Positions 23,710 to 34,243 of a stretch of DNA of 64,000 bases are shown here, one piece after another (positions within the stretch are counted from its first letter, which is position 1; each line of letters begins with the position of its first letter). The DNA comes from Eumeta japonica (taxonomy: Eukaryota; Arthropoda; Insecta; Lepidoptera; Psychidae): assembly GCA_005406025.1 (NCBI GenBank), contig BGZK01000541.1, positions 301,538 through 365,537 of the forward strand, read 5' to 3'. Below the pieces are notes generated by a model. The model was not told where the DNA came from. It saw nothing but the letters and a program-made list of their open reading frames with translations, and ran no database searches. Both the position numbers and the translations under genes were made by a program.

Positions 23710-25549
23710 GTGAGTATTTTTTTGTCGGCCCGCATGCACGCCCGAGCGTCGGGGAGCAAAATCAACAGCCTACACTAAAACGTTGTTTATCTTCTCGAAT
23801 CCGCTTCCCGCTCATTGTTGGCGGTTCGCGTGAATGTTTAACCGGGGCTACGGCGACGCGCCGGAGGAAGTGTATGTATTCGTTCGGCGCGTGTAACTAT
23901 TTTATATAAAAATCGAAGGTGAAATTCGACTCATGTATAATTTATATTAATATTTCTATAATTAAAGGTATATATACCTAACTATTTTATATTAAAATCT
24001 CGATAATTCAAAACATGAACTGCAATACGAACAAATTGTTAAATCCTTTACAGATGACGTGTTGCTCATCTGAGAGGGTACAAATATTTAAATTCAACTG
24101 TTATAAATAATAATTTGGTTTTAAAAACAAAATGCGTAATTTATTAATTAACACATTTTTGGCGAGGCATCACCAGTTAATTTTAACTACGGTACGTAGT
24201 TAAAATGAAATAGATGCAAAAAGATTAGTGCGTAATGATGATTCACAATTTTTACAATTCTCTTATTACAAGAACGCATATTCACCTTCAACGTATTATC
24301 GAGATGAAGCCAACTCGTCTAAAATCAGTGAGTCGTTTGTACACTCATTTTAATCGTGGACTTGTTTAATTACATAATGCGATTTATGAGGGCCTTTATG
24401 ATGTGATCACTGAGGAAAATATGGCTATTGTCGATACATTAAATGCAAGTAGCGGATGTGTCACTTACGACAAGATACGAGGTCATGTGAGAAATGGTAT
24501 GTATTAAACGGAAAAAATAATGACATTAGTATTTGAAGATTAGAAAAATAATTAGCTCTTGACAACCTCCTGAATTTACCCTAGAAAAAGAACAGAGGCG
24601 TGTTGATTGAGCAAACAAATTGTATTGTTGAAGTACGATCATGAACGGTCAAATATTATTACGATCAAGGGTAAAGACAAAAGTCTTGTGAAAGAATTTT
24701 CAAAGACGTCAGCAAACCGAAAAAATTGAAGTGGGCGAGTAATGGCGTGGGAAAATAATGATTGCGTTTTTTTTCTCACAGCTAGGTTCAATGTTCACGA
24801 TCCCACTTAAAAAAAACAATAACCAGTTACTGTCGGGAGATACACTACCATTTCTTTGCCTATTATTCTCAAAATAGTTAAAAAGAAACACGATTAAAAA
24901 CTCGCATATATCTTTTGTTTATTCCCCTCCGTATAGCACGAACGAAACAAAGTCGTTATATAGTTCTGAAAACGTGGAGCTGGTGGTCCACCCTGCACAG
25001 TTCGCAAAACACATATCAAAGACTAGACAAGAGCGGAAAATGCGGGCCGCATTATTGTAGGTTATGCTAACGGACACAATTTCACTATAGACAGTGAAGT
25101 TCCACAGACAATTTCCTCATTTTGCGTAATGGCTGTATCATTCGTCGGAATGCGATGACTGTACGAAGATCGACGATGCAGTCTTGATACTTCACAATGC
25201 TCTGTTACTGTAACAGATTTATACCATTTATGATTCTCTTGGTTTGTGATAATTTGTAAATAGTTCACCTTTACGCTACAAAAACATTATTATTCTGAAT
25301 TAAGCGATTTATTCAATTTAAGGGGTTTCTTTCTAATGAACGTGTTCCTTACAAACGTTATTTCAAAAATCAAATCCAAAAAGGGTGACTTTTTTAAACT
25401 ATCCGCTATGACGATTGAAAATTTTCATTATCTTGGAATGTTACTGTTTTCACTCAATTTTCGAAAATCTAATTTTCATCAGATCTTGACGTCTTAAAGT
25501 GCTAGGAATCTATTCAAACAATTTTCCGAATGAAATCTGTATGTCTGGT
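23710..25549. other. AT-rich stretch without a recognised gene
   Basis: The segment 24260-24720 is GC-balanced and partly open on the plus strand with several stops (for instance a frame reading ENMAIVDTLNASSGCVTYDK near 24420-24475). It has the texture of a decayed transposon coding region, but I cannot place it in a family. Nothing else is supported. Confidence 0.3.
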
Positions 25550-25550
25550 C

Positions 25551-25614
25551 TGCATGTGTGAGTGTGCATATGTGTGCATGCGTGTGTGCGTGCGCGCCTG
25601 GGTGTTTGTGTGCG

Positions 25615-25662
<48 letters not shown>

Positions 25663-25767
25663 AGTGCGTGTGCGTGTGCGTATGTGTGTGCGTATGTGTG
25701 TGCGTGTGCATGGGCGTGTGCGTGTGCATGTGCGTGAGCGTGTGCGTGGGCGTGTGCGAGTGAATGC
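25551..25767. repeat. TG-rich compound microsatellite
   Basis: A pure TG run at about 25620-25658 is flanked on both sides by TGTGCG, TGTGCA and TATGTG variants over some 210 bases. All frames through it are repeat-encoded (Cys-Val, Arg-Val, His-Thr) and are not genes. Confidence 0.95.
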
Positions 25768-25779
25768 GAGTATGCTTGT

Positions 25780-26600
25780 TTGTCAACTTCTCATAAATCG
25801 TAAATGGATTAACCGATCGAAACGCAGTTTACGGCAATCGAAAGGGGTGTACTTAAATTAAACTACCTAAAATGTTGAACCGATTTCGCCCGATAGACTT
25901 TGATGAATTTCAAAAATCAAGTAATCAGAACTTAATTTCTTTGAAATAAGTTTTAGACTAGACTGTTCTACTGATTGATATCAAAATCCCATCAGCTCTT
26001 TTTCCGAAACAATTGCATCGACTGCCGTAACGGCATGAGAATCAATCGAGTTCTTGACGAGATATTGTCGGGGAAAATAATTCTTAAAAAGTGTTTTTTT
26101 TTACAGTATATTATGAATCCCTCTACAGATTGATTTTAAAATCTATTTGGATGTTTTCCTTCAAAAACAACGTCAATCGTTAATAAATTCATCAAAATCG
26201 ATTTATTTCTTCAAGAAACATTGTTGGAGATTTCTTTTTTTAACTGTTTTTTTAGACTATTTTTAAACTACTCTACCGACAAGTTCTAAAACATAATCAG
26301 TTGTTTTCGTTATAAAATAACGTCGATCGTCGTAAATTGTATCAAAATCGGTTGGTTCGTTCGAAAGTTATGGTTGGTGAAAACTTCTGAATAAAAGTTT
26401 TTTTCAAAATATTGTTTTCAAAGATATTAGGTACTCGGACATCATTTTCTGTTAAAAAAACTGCGTCGTATGCCATAAATCAAATCAAAACCAAGCAACG
26501 TGCTCCAAAGATATTGCAGTTGAAAAGTGAAAAAAATGCGGTGTTCTAAAACATAAATTTTTCTAACTTGAAAAAGCAATATAATTCTTCTGATCTTTTG
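25780..26600. repeat. Probable decayed dispersed repeat
   Basis: The tract begins with ATAAATCGTAAATGGATTAA CCGATCG, a phrase typical of lepidopteran non-autonomous elements ('..AATGGATTGACCGATTTTG..'). It then contains several echoes of 'TCAAAATCGGTT/GATTTATT' and 'CGTCGATCGT' at intervals. It has no coding capacity. The adjacent TG tract fits association with such an element. Confidence 0.35.
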
Positions 26601-27732
26601 AGCATGACGAGGTCAATAATTTACTGCTCCTTCATTTTTAACACTTTGAGCTCGGGAACAGTAAAAAGTTTCAGGCATGGCCTGAAGCGTCAACCATGTT
26701 TCAATTTTCCGAGCTCAGAAACTCATAGACAATATTTATAAATCAAGGAGCTCAAAAATACATAGACAAATATCAGAACAGAAAGTTATAGAGTTGGTCT
26801 ATAGGATCAACCGTTTTACAGATTTTTTTTTAATAGTAAAATATCAATATTGTATGCCTACATTCTTTGGAAATCAATTCGAATTTATTCGCTTGTAAAC
26901 GGGTTATTGTTGGTATACAATCAAAAATTTTGTTGATATAAAAATTTTTTTTTTTGTTTAGAGCGATAGCGTAACAATTAAACCGTTAAAAGGTTTCATT
27001 TCGAGTTTCAACGTCGTTAATTTCTAATCAGCTTAAGACGAGGCCTCTATGAGCGTCGTATTGTTTTTAGTTTAAATTTGAACACCAAATTTCTAGCTCA
27101 AAAGCACTTTGAATGGAATTTAGATTACTTTTTTCATCGCGTAGAATAATACTTCAAAAAAAAAAGAATATAATCTCGCTTATTCATTAAAAGGGCGAAG
27201 AGAAGATTTAGTTTTTTAGAACTGGAATCTGCTTTCATATATATATACATATATATATATATAATATGTTAAAAACAAGAGAACTCGTGCACGTGTGTAT
27301 AGTTTTCTTTTACTTTTGATAGATAGCCAATATTAAATATATAAATACAAATCCTCAGTTTTCTGTATTGATCTTCAAAACAAAAGAGTAAAAAACATGA
27401 GATCTTTATAATTTTTTCGGTATACATAAAATATATAGGTGGTGATATCAAAACTGTGGTAACCTGTTTTTATTAAGAAAGTGACTGATCGTGTTACGAT
27501 AACAAATTATAATTTCTCTATTATTTAACAATTAAAATTCTGGTTATGAACATAAAAGGATAATAAATTTTATTATATAATATTTTTCTGTGTACGTACG
27601 CAGAATATTAAAACTACTGCATAAAAAAGGCCCTGAACAAGGCCCTAAATGGACCTAGTGCACCGAATTGGTTTAGGAAATTGGGCATTACCCCATTCCA
27701 CGCAAGTGTAATACGAATTAGGTTTGTTAAAT
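26601..27732. other. No recognised gene; TA microsatellite at 27238-27266
   Basis: AT-rich sequence with an ATATAT run at 27238-27266. No exon, repeat family or transposon motif is recognised elsewhere. Confidence 0.35.
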
Positions 27733-27821
27733 TTGGGTTTGTCACCAGTCGTCACCAATTGGGTTTGTCCCCAGTCGTCACCAATGGGGCTTGTTAACGC
27801 CCACTATCACCAGTCGTCACC
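27733..27821 (+). repeat. 26-bp tandem repeat, two full and one diverged unit
   Basis: The unit TTGGGTTTGTCACCAGTCGT CACCAA occurs at 27733-27758 and, with one change, at 27759-27784. A third, interrupted unit ending in TCACCAGTCGTCACC runs to about 27821. It lies just upstream of the possible LTR at 27855-28200. Such short tandem blocks are frequent near retrotransposon ends, but the link is an inference. Confidence 0.7.
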
Positions 27822-27854
27822 TAGCTAACGACATCCGCGATCGACAGCTTAAGG

Positions 27855-28215
27855 TGTTATCCGAGGAACAGAAGATATCGATGGCTTAAGTTAGATTAAA
27901 ACATCATCCGGCATCCGGTCATTGACCAATATCAAGGATGATATCCGTTAACTTTTTATTCTGAAGCGACGCGCTGTTCGCTCGGCCGTCGCCGCTCCGA
28001 GTAGTCCTCGTTGTATAAAATTTAAAGCCGGGGACAATCGCGAGTCATGGTCAGTGTTCCGTACTACTATAATGCTATATAGGACGTGTAGTGATGTGGG
28101 TTTACTATTCGATAGGCCATCTTCGTAGAAATTAATAAATCAAATATTGCTCTATGACAAAAAGCAGCGTGAGTGGCTACCGTCTACACTGTGTTAATAG
28201 CTATTGCCCACATTA
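27855..28215 (+). repeat. Possible solo LTR
   Basis: The segment starts with TGTTATCCGAGG and contains a TATAAAAT box at about 28013. A GC-balanced leader follows, and an AATAAA-like signal (TTAATAAATC) lies near 28132. This order of start, TATA, leader and poly(A) signal is that of an LTR. Neither the terminal CA nor a target duplication is clear, and no primer binding site follows. An ordinary promoter region would be an alternative. Confidence 0.3.
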
Positions 28216-29400
28216 TCGGTGGCGTTGATAAATAAATATTCTTGATCGATTTTTTTTTTATTTTTAATCAGACCTCGAATCTGGACCTGATTAGGGTATC
28301 ATTATCAATCTTATTTATTTTACTTCCTATTTCAATCCTTCTTACTTATTCTCTCCATCTCGCTCTCACTTCCGATTTCGCTATCCCTCACTTTCTCGCT
28401 CACATTCACCCCTTATCTGCTCCCTTCCTTCACTCTCTCTATAGAATGTGAGCAAATTAGCGATGGCCGCAAAGAGTGCGCAAGCGCGCACGCCGCACGC
28501 CATGGCACCACATACGCACACGCATGCACACGTCACCGGTGAACAGCACAAACACAAAAGTTTGTATATGCTTTTGATGTGGTAGTTCGTTCTAAATTTT
28601 AAATGCTATCATGACACAGCTGCTGCGCCCAGGGTTGGCTCCCACTAAACGGATGCAAGCGAATCCGCGGACAAACGCTCACTATAAAATTCTGAATTTA
28701 AAGGTTTAAATAAGAGTTTAGTAATTATTATCAATATATAACATTGGCATTAATTAGTTATATTACTATCAAACCATTCTTAAAAGTAAAATATGTAAAA
28801 AAAGATTTTGCAACAATATTTTATATTATTTAAAGTGAAATAAAAAGTTAAAAATTAAGTTATCTGGATTAGAAACAAGAGATTTCCTACATTTCGATAT
28901 ACATTAAATCGGTGATATACATAAAGTTCATTATTTTTTATCAAACCATTATATTACCACATTAAAAGCGTATTATTTTTGACAACGGGAAAAAAAAATA
29001 CAGTGTGTATAACACGCTGTTATTCTGGTAATACTATGTAACGGTTTGACATAAAATAAGGGATTTCATTGTTGATCAACGGTTAAATGGATCAGGAAAT
29101 GGCTTGTTCTTAATCGAGAAAAGTTTACTTTTAACTTTTTGCTTCTTTTTTATTAAAATAAAAGGTCGTTTTTATTTATGATAATTTTTTTTTCCTTTTC
29201 AAATCAACTGTCTGCATTGAAATTATCAATTTCGTTGATACCTGTAATTGCATCAGTATTTTCTATAATCATACGAATTCCAAAGTCGTACATTAAACAT
29301 CCTTTGAGATGTATTGCTAACTGGAAAATTGCCAAAGTACTAAAGAAATACCCTCAAATTCGATCGTAATAATAAGGAATAGAGAAAAGAATAATTTGGA
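28216..29400. other. No recognised gene
   Basis: A pyrimidine-rich tract (CTCTCCATCTCGCTCTCACT and similar) occupies 28330-28440, followed by a CACACG-rich block to 28545. The rest is AT-rich without recognisable content. Confidence 0.35.
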
Positions 29401-30300
29401 TTAGCTTTTGCAATTATTGGCAAGAGTTGGTCCATACCAAGTATCTATACAGTTGTGTATCACCATTTTCCTTAATTATTGGAAGTATTGGAGAAACCCA
29501 TCTTAAAGGTCCTATAACATCCTCGATTATATCATGCTTCAGCAGCTCTTAGATCTCCTTCTCTATTTTCTCGTCAATAGGGATGCTTATGCGTCGGTGG
29601 TGCTGTTATACTGGTTTGACTGTAGTGTCAAATGGAATTTCCAGTTGTAAATCTTTAAGCTTGGAAAAAGATTGTTTGGATTCCTCATTAGCATTTTTGA
29701 TTCCTATACCAATTTTTAGGACTCCTAGATTTATGGCTGTACCTCTTCCTATTAAGTCTCGTGTACCTCCCCTGATGACGTAAGCTGTAGCGTACTCTTG
29801 CTGATCGTTTATCGCGGTTGCAGTTTCGAAAGACTCTTTTATCTCAAACAAGTCATTACTCCTAGAAGCCAATAGTAATTTTGGTTTTGAGTATTTTATT
29901 TTTGAGTCTTATTCCTTTATTTTAAAAAACATCCTATGTCCTTTGGGTCATTAAATTGACTTTACAATCTGAATCGATCAACATGGCTCTTTTTATCCTA
30001 CACAGGCTGCATTAAACCGTCGTACTATCATGGACGTTAAAAGCATAATCTACTTAAATTCTTTTTCCCTATTATCACCCCTTTCCCTTTGCAATATCTT
30101 GTACAGTTTTTTGCTTATCATATTTCTTTCTTTTAACGAATCTTTTCGCAGTTTTACCATATTGGCGGTAATGACTCACGTTGCCACATGTATAGTGTGT
30201 TTTCCGTCTCGCAGGACATTCATCTTTTTGTGACTGATGGCTGACACTTCCACATCTCCCACAACGTTGCTTCTTCAAATTTATTCCTTTATTTTGAATC
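29400..30300 (-). pseudogene. Ty3/gypsy-like gag-pol fragment, decayed
   Basis: The minus strand carries the gag zinc-knuckle region and the protease-to-reverse-transcriptase junction of a Ty3/gypsy-type retrotransposon. The first knuckle (about 30263-30216) is intact, CGRC....H......C. The second has lost two ligands: the first Cys reads His and the last reads Gly. About 290 bases further along the minus strand a frame (29872-29606) carries VIRGGTRDLIGRGTAINLGV and EIPFDTTVKPV, the segment just before the reverse-transcriptase palm in these elements. Homology continues past a stop with RRISIPIDEKIE, HDIIED and WVSPILPIIKENGD (about 29600-29430), then decays. No protease active site, YVDD box, RNase H, integrase or LTR is identified. 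It is non-functional. Confidence 0.8.
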
Positions 30301-31328
30301 TTATCTTTTATTTTAAACTCATCTTCATTTTCCTTCGAATTGTGTATTGCATTTATTTCCTATCTGTATATTTTCTAACTGACTGTTTACTATTTCTAAA
30401 ATATATTCCGTATCTTTACAGCCGTCGCGCATAGTTAGAATTTTTGAAGTGAAAACTTCTTTAGCATCATTATGATTTGAAACTCGATGAAACAAAAAAG
30501 CGACAGTAACCACAGACAACCACCACAACCAACTCGCACGCTAGATCTATGTGATCTAGCGTTATTACGTTTATGGGATATATCATTTTTAATTAAAGCT
30601 CTGACTGTACTTGTTTATTACTGATCTTCTAAAGTAGTTATAGTTTTGTTCCGTAGGTCATTTATTACAATTTAAGATCACAGTTATATTAAAGACAACC
30701 TGATTTGTTATTGTAATGCTTATTTACATTAACCAACAGCTACGGCGCTTGAAATGTGAGTGGGATACGCAACAAAGACTTGTATACTTGGCTCCATTGA
30801 AATAGTATTAATAACAGAACGCTTGGCGCGTGGAGGAAAGCAACATCGATTCTCAAAATATATTATGTTTATCATTTTCATATACGTACAATTAACAATT
30901 ACGTCTTAATAATTGGTATTAGTAGCAAATTCCTCATTTAAAAAAAATCTAGACAAATATAATGATAGATATGTCTAATCTGGGGTTTTGTTAATAATTT
31001 TAACAATAAGTATTTGTGTTTGTTAATGATTTACTCTCATTCTTTTCCTCGTCGCCACTTGTAGGAACCGCCCTCAGAGACACCAAGAGTAAAGTGACCA
31101 TACGTCTCGTTTTAAACGGGACTGTCCCATTTTTCGGTACTCCGTCCCGGTGTCCCCGAGAAAGGCTTCGGAACGCTGAATTGTTCCGTTTTCAAGTAAA
31201 GGTCAAGGAAATGTGATTTTTAATTGAATTATACACCGATAAAAACTCATACATCTCTTATGATTATCCGGAGTAAGTCATTTAAGCGCGTCAGCAGCGT
31301 TTTTTTCAGACTTGAGTCACCATTATCG
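30301..31328. other. Possible upstream gag remnant, otherwise unrecognised
   Basis: Immediately upstream of the knuckles on the minus strand a Lys/Glu-rich frame is consistent with the end of gag (about 30360-30280). Beyond that the reading frame is lost. The block 31060-31210 is GC-balanced but not recognised. Confidence 0.35.
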
Positions 31329-31364
31329 TCACTGCTTGTTTCGTACGTACGAAACAAACAGTGA
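31329..31364. repeat. 36-bp near-perfect palindrome
   Basis: TCACTGCTTGTTTCGTAC (31329-31346) is mirrored by GTACGAAACAAACAGTGA (31347-31364) with one mismatched pair. The centre is GTACGTAC. It may be a dyad protein-binding site or the remnant of a small foldback element. Confidence 0.8.
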
Positions 31365-31742
31365 TTTTATTTTTTGTGATACAGTTGCGAATTTTTTTTT
31401 CAATATCCCGTTTTGACAAGAAATGAAAACGGTCAAATTAACCAAGAGCCAAAGGCAATGCGCACATACAGATCGACACTATAACCATTCTCGTTTACGG
31501 CTCTCGTGATGCTCCGTGAATGATCCATATATACCTACTACAGATACCTACTTGAATTTTATCACAAAAATCTGAAACGCGAAAGTCAAAAATATTCACG
31601 CCTAAACTTGTACCTGAGTCTTTAATCGGCGCCTTGTACTAATTCTCATCCCGGTCGACATCGTTAAAATAATATTGAAACTCATCAAGCACAATTCATA
31701 GGAGATTTAAGTAAATACTTAGAAATAATAGAATAACGTCTT

Positions 31743-31830
31743 AGTTACATTGACTTAAATAATATAATTATTATAAATATATTTATAGTTACATTGACTT
31801 AAATATTATAATTATTACAAGTATATTTAT
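31743..31830. repeat. 44-bp tandem duplication
   Basis: The unit beginning AGTTACATTGACTTAAATAA (31743-31786) is repeated directly at 31787-31830 with a few substitutions. It is AT-rich with no coding potential. Confidence 0.8.
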
Positions 31831-33414
31831 GATCGCAAATCTTTCGGGGTGAAAAATGCATTATCAAAACTTAGTATATTTCCAATGTCTTTTAAATTTT
31901 CACTTGATCAGCAGACAACATGGACTCATATTGTCAAATAAGAGAACTGAGTTAAGTATTATTTATAAGTTGGAACATGACTTATGGACAATTTAACGAA
32001 TAGCTTTTAAGCTGGACTATTTATGAACTTATCTTCAAACATCGAGGTCATGTTTCATAACGGCTACATTATTCGAGCACGTCCTCTAAAAACGTCGCGA
32101 CGCGAACGCAACAACGACGCTATTGTAATGCAAAGCAAACTTGCCGAGTGTCAACCGCGACTCGCCCGGACTTGTCGCGACGCGCGCCCGGCTCGTGTGC
32201 GCGGTGACGCCGCTGCCCAGCGCACCCATTCCGGTAACCGATAAAACGGTTTGAAAAACTTGGCCAGGTTCCGGGTGTTGCGCGTGCATGGCTGAATTCG
32301 GATTCGCCGAGCGAACACCTACCTGATGCAGATCCAAGGCTGCCGAGGTCGGAATCCTCGAGTTCGCGCGATTTCCCTAATGTATAACGTCTGAAGATTA
32401 GGGTTTCCATCGTTAAAAAATATTCAAATTGTATGAAAATGGAGCAAAAACTGTATTAAATGAGTAATTGTTATACGTACATACAAGTATTTGCATTTGC
32501 AATGTATGACTTTATAAGTGAGTGTAAAGGTCATTTTGTTAATTATTTTTTTATAAAATTTTTATTCGGCGCCAATTTTTTAATACCATTACTACTACTT
32601 ACAAAAACACTATTACGTTATTAATACTGTAATATATAAAATAATAAAACGTTTTTTACGATATTAACAACTAACAAGTATTGGTAAGAACTAGTGCATA
32701 AGTTATATGTCAATTTAATCCTGATTTTGTAGTACTTCTTGGCTAAAACTTTGTCCTATGACATTTGTCATTGAAGCGATATCCTTTAGGTAATTTTTAA
32801 AAACAAGGTTTCGAGTCTCAGATTGTAAAATTGTCATTTTCATCGTCATAAATTATCGTAAAACTTAAAAATTATTAATACCATATAAACAAATTTGAAT
32901 AAAAATTTTGGAACTATATCAAATCTAATTTAACAAACCAACATACTAAGAAAACTTTACTAGAAGGTTATTGTAAGCCAAAATTAATGCTAAAATAACT
33001 ATGTTTAGTAACTTAAGAACCCACAACTAAAGATGAACTATAGAAAAAAACATGAATACCCATGTCTGTGTCCAAAATAGGGCATTGGCAACCCTAGTAA
33101 GAAATAACACTCTGTATACATTCATTGTGGGAAAAGGGTAGATAGCTTGTTTTTGTATTCCATTTCTTACTTGGAAAAGAAAAAGACATTAGTATTTTTG
33201 TTGAAGATTCTTTATCTTGCAGGCCATAATATTACATGGAAAGCTAACGCTAAGTTAAAACATTCAATATTTAAAGAGACATAATTTTCTTTTAAGCTTA
33301 CCTCTCATACAAAGAAAGCTAAGCATAAGTAAAGAAAAGAAATATTTAATACAGAGAGAAAGATTTAATATAAAACAAATAACAAACTTAAAAGTCGTAG
33401 CGAGCGAAGATGCG
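31831..33414. other. Intergenic DNA with a GC-rich island at 32090-32335
   Basis: The island contains clusters such as GCGCGCCCGGCTCGTGTGCG. On the minus strand it ends in a donor-like CATCAG|GTAGGTG at about 32330-32318. Frames of 73-96 codons cross the island on both strands, as expected of GC-rich DNA, and none is recognised. 32340-33414 is AT-rich and featureless. Confidence 0.35.
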
Positions 33415-33740
33415 TAAGGCTCTGTCTACACTGCGAAATAAAGTTCGCCCAGAAAAAAATGCGCACCGCGTCGCGAGCAATTTGTATCAAATCACGGATT
33501 TTTTTCGCGTGTACTTCTAACCGCTAGTGCGGCTACTCCTATAAGAGTCAATGTGTTACAGAATCGCGAAAAAATGAAAAATCGCAGTGCGGACAGGCTC
33601 TTACACATGGAATAGGAATAACCGCACTGCCGGTTAAAAATTCACACAGAAAAAATCTATGATTTGATACAAATTAAACCGCGTCGCGGTGCGAATTTAT
33701 TTCCGCGCGAATTTTATTTCGCAGTGTGGACAGGGCCTAA
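33415..33740. mobile_element. Foldback MITE of PIF/Harbinger type
   Basis: The element runs from 33418 (GGCTCTGTCTACACTGCGAA) to 33737 (..GTGGACAGGGCC). Its ends form terminal inverted repeats of roughly 125 bases with scattered mismatches: the right end reads GGCCCTGTCCACACTGCGAA on the minus strand. The 3-bp sequence TAA flanks it on both sides (33415-33417 and 33738-33740), matching the TWA target preference of PIF/Harbinger transposons. It is about 320 bp long with no open frame, so it is non-autonomous. The good match between arms suggests a fairly recent insertion. Confidence 0.9.
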
Positions 33741-34178
33741 GCGATCACGCATCTTTGCTTGCTCCCGTTTTTAAATTTTGAAGCCTGACAATAGTATTTT
33801 ACGAACGGTTTATTATATATGATAGTTTATTAAGTTTCTTATATGTATGTAAAGGTTATATAATACTATATAATAGTGTTTCTACTTAAATTATATTTAT
33901 TGTAACATATAGCCCGATTGGTAAACAGATCAATGGAGTAACCTGTATTGACTTACCTGTTTATACTTGCTTGCCAGGTAGTCTTGAATAGAATCGAAAA
34001 GGCAATGTTATCTATACCCATGAACATAATTTAGTAGGCAATTGTTTCTGAATGTATTCGCCTATGTACGAGATTCAATAAAAAATAGGTTTCGTCCGGT
34101 AACCAGATGGGTGAAGGACGATATCTCTTCGGATCCTGTACTGTACTTCATAAGATATATATGATATATATATATATA
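33741..34178. other. AT-rich stretch, nothing recognised
   Basis: Ends in a TATATA microsatellite (about 34155-34178) next to the palindrome at 34179. No coding content is seen. Confidence 0.4.
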
Positions 34179-34243
34179 GTATTACCTCACAGTACAGTAA
34201 TACTGTACTGTGAGGTAATACTGTACTGTGAGGTAATACTGTA
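34179..34243. repeat. Perfect 43-bp palindrome with a direct 18-bp repeat
   Basis: The 21 bases 34179-34199 (GTATTACCTCACAGTACAGTA) are the exact reverse complement of 34201-34221, with one central A. The right arm is then repeated directly: CTGTACTGTGAGGTAATA occurs at 34203-34220 and 34221-34238, followed by CTGTA. A shorter echo, CCTGTACTGTACTTC, lies upstream at about 34138. A TA microsatellite abuts the left arm. The unit appears to have been copied in both inverted and direct orientation. Confidence 0.9.

Noticed and set aside
25514..25861. Frames of 65-90 codons rich in His-Thr, Cys-Val or Arg-Val
   Set aside because: They are translations of the TG microsatellite in different frames.
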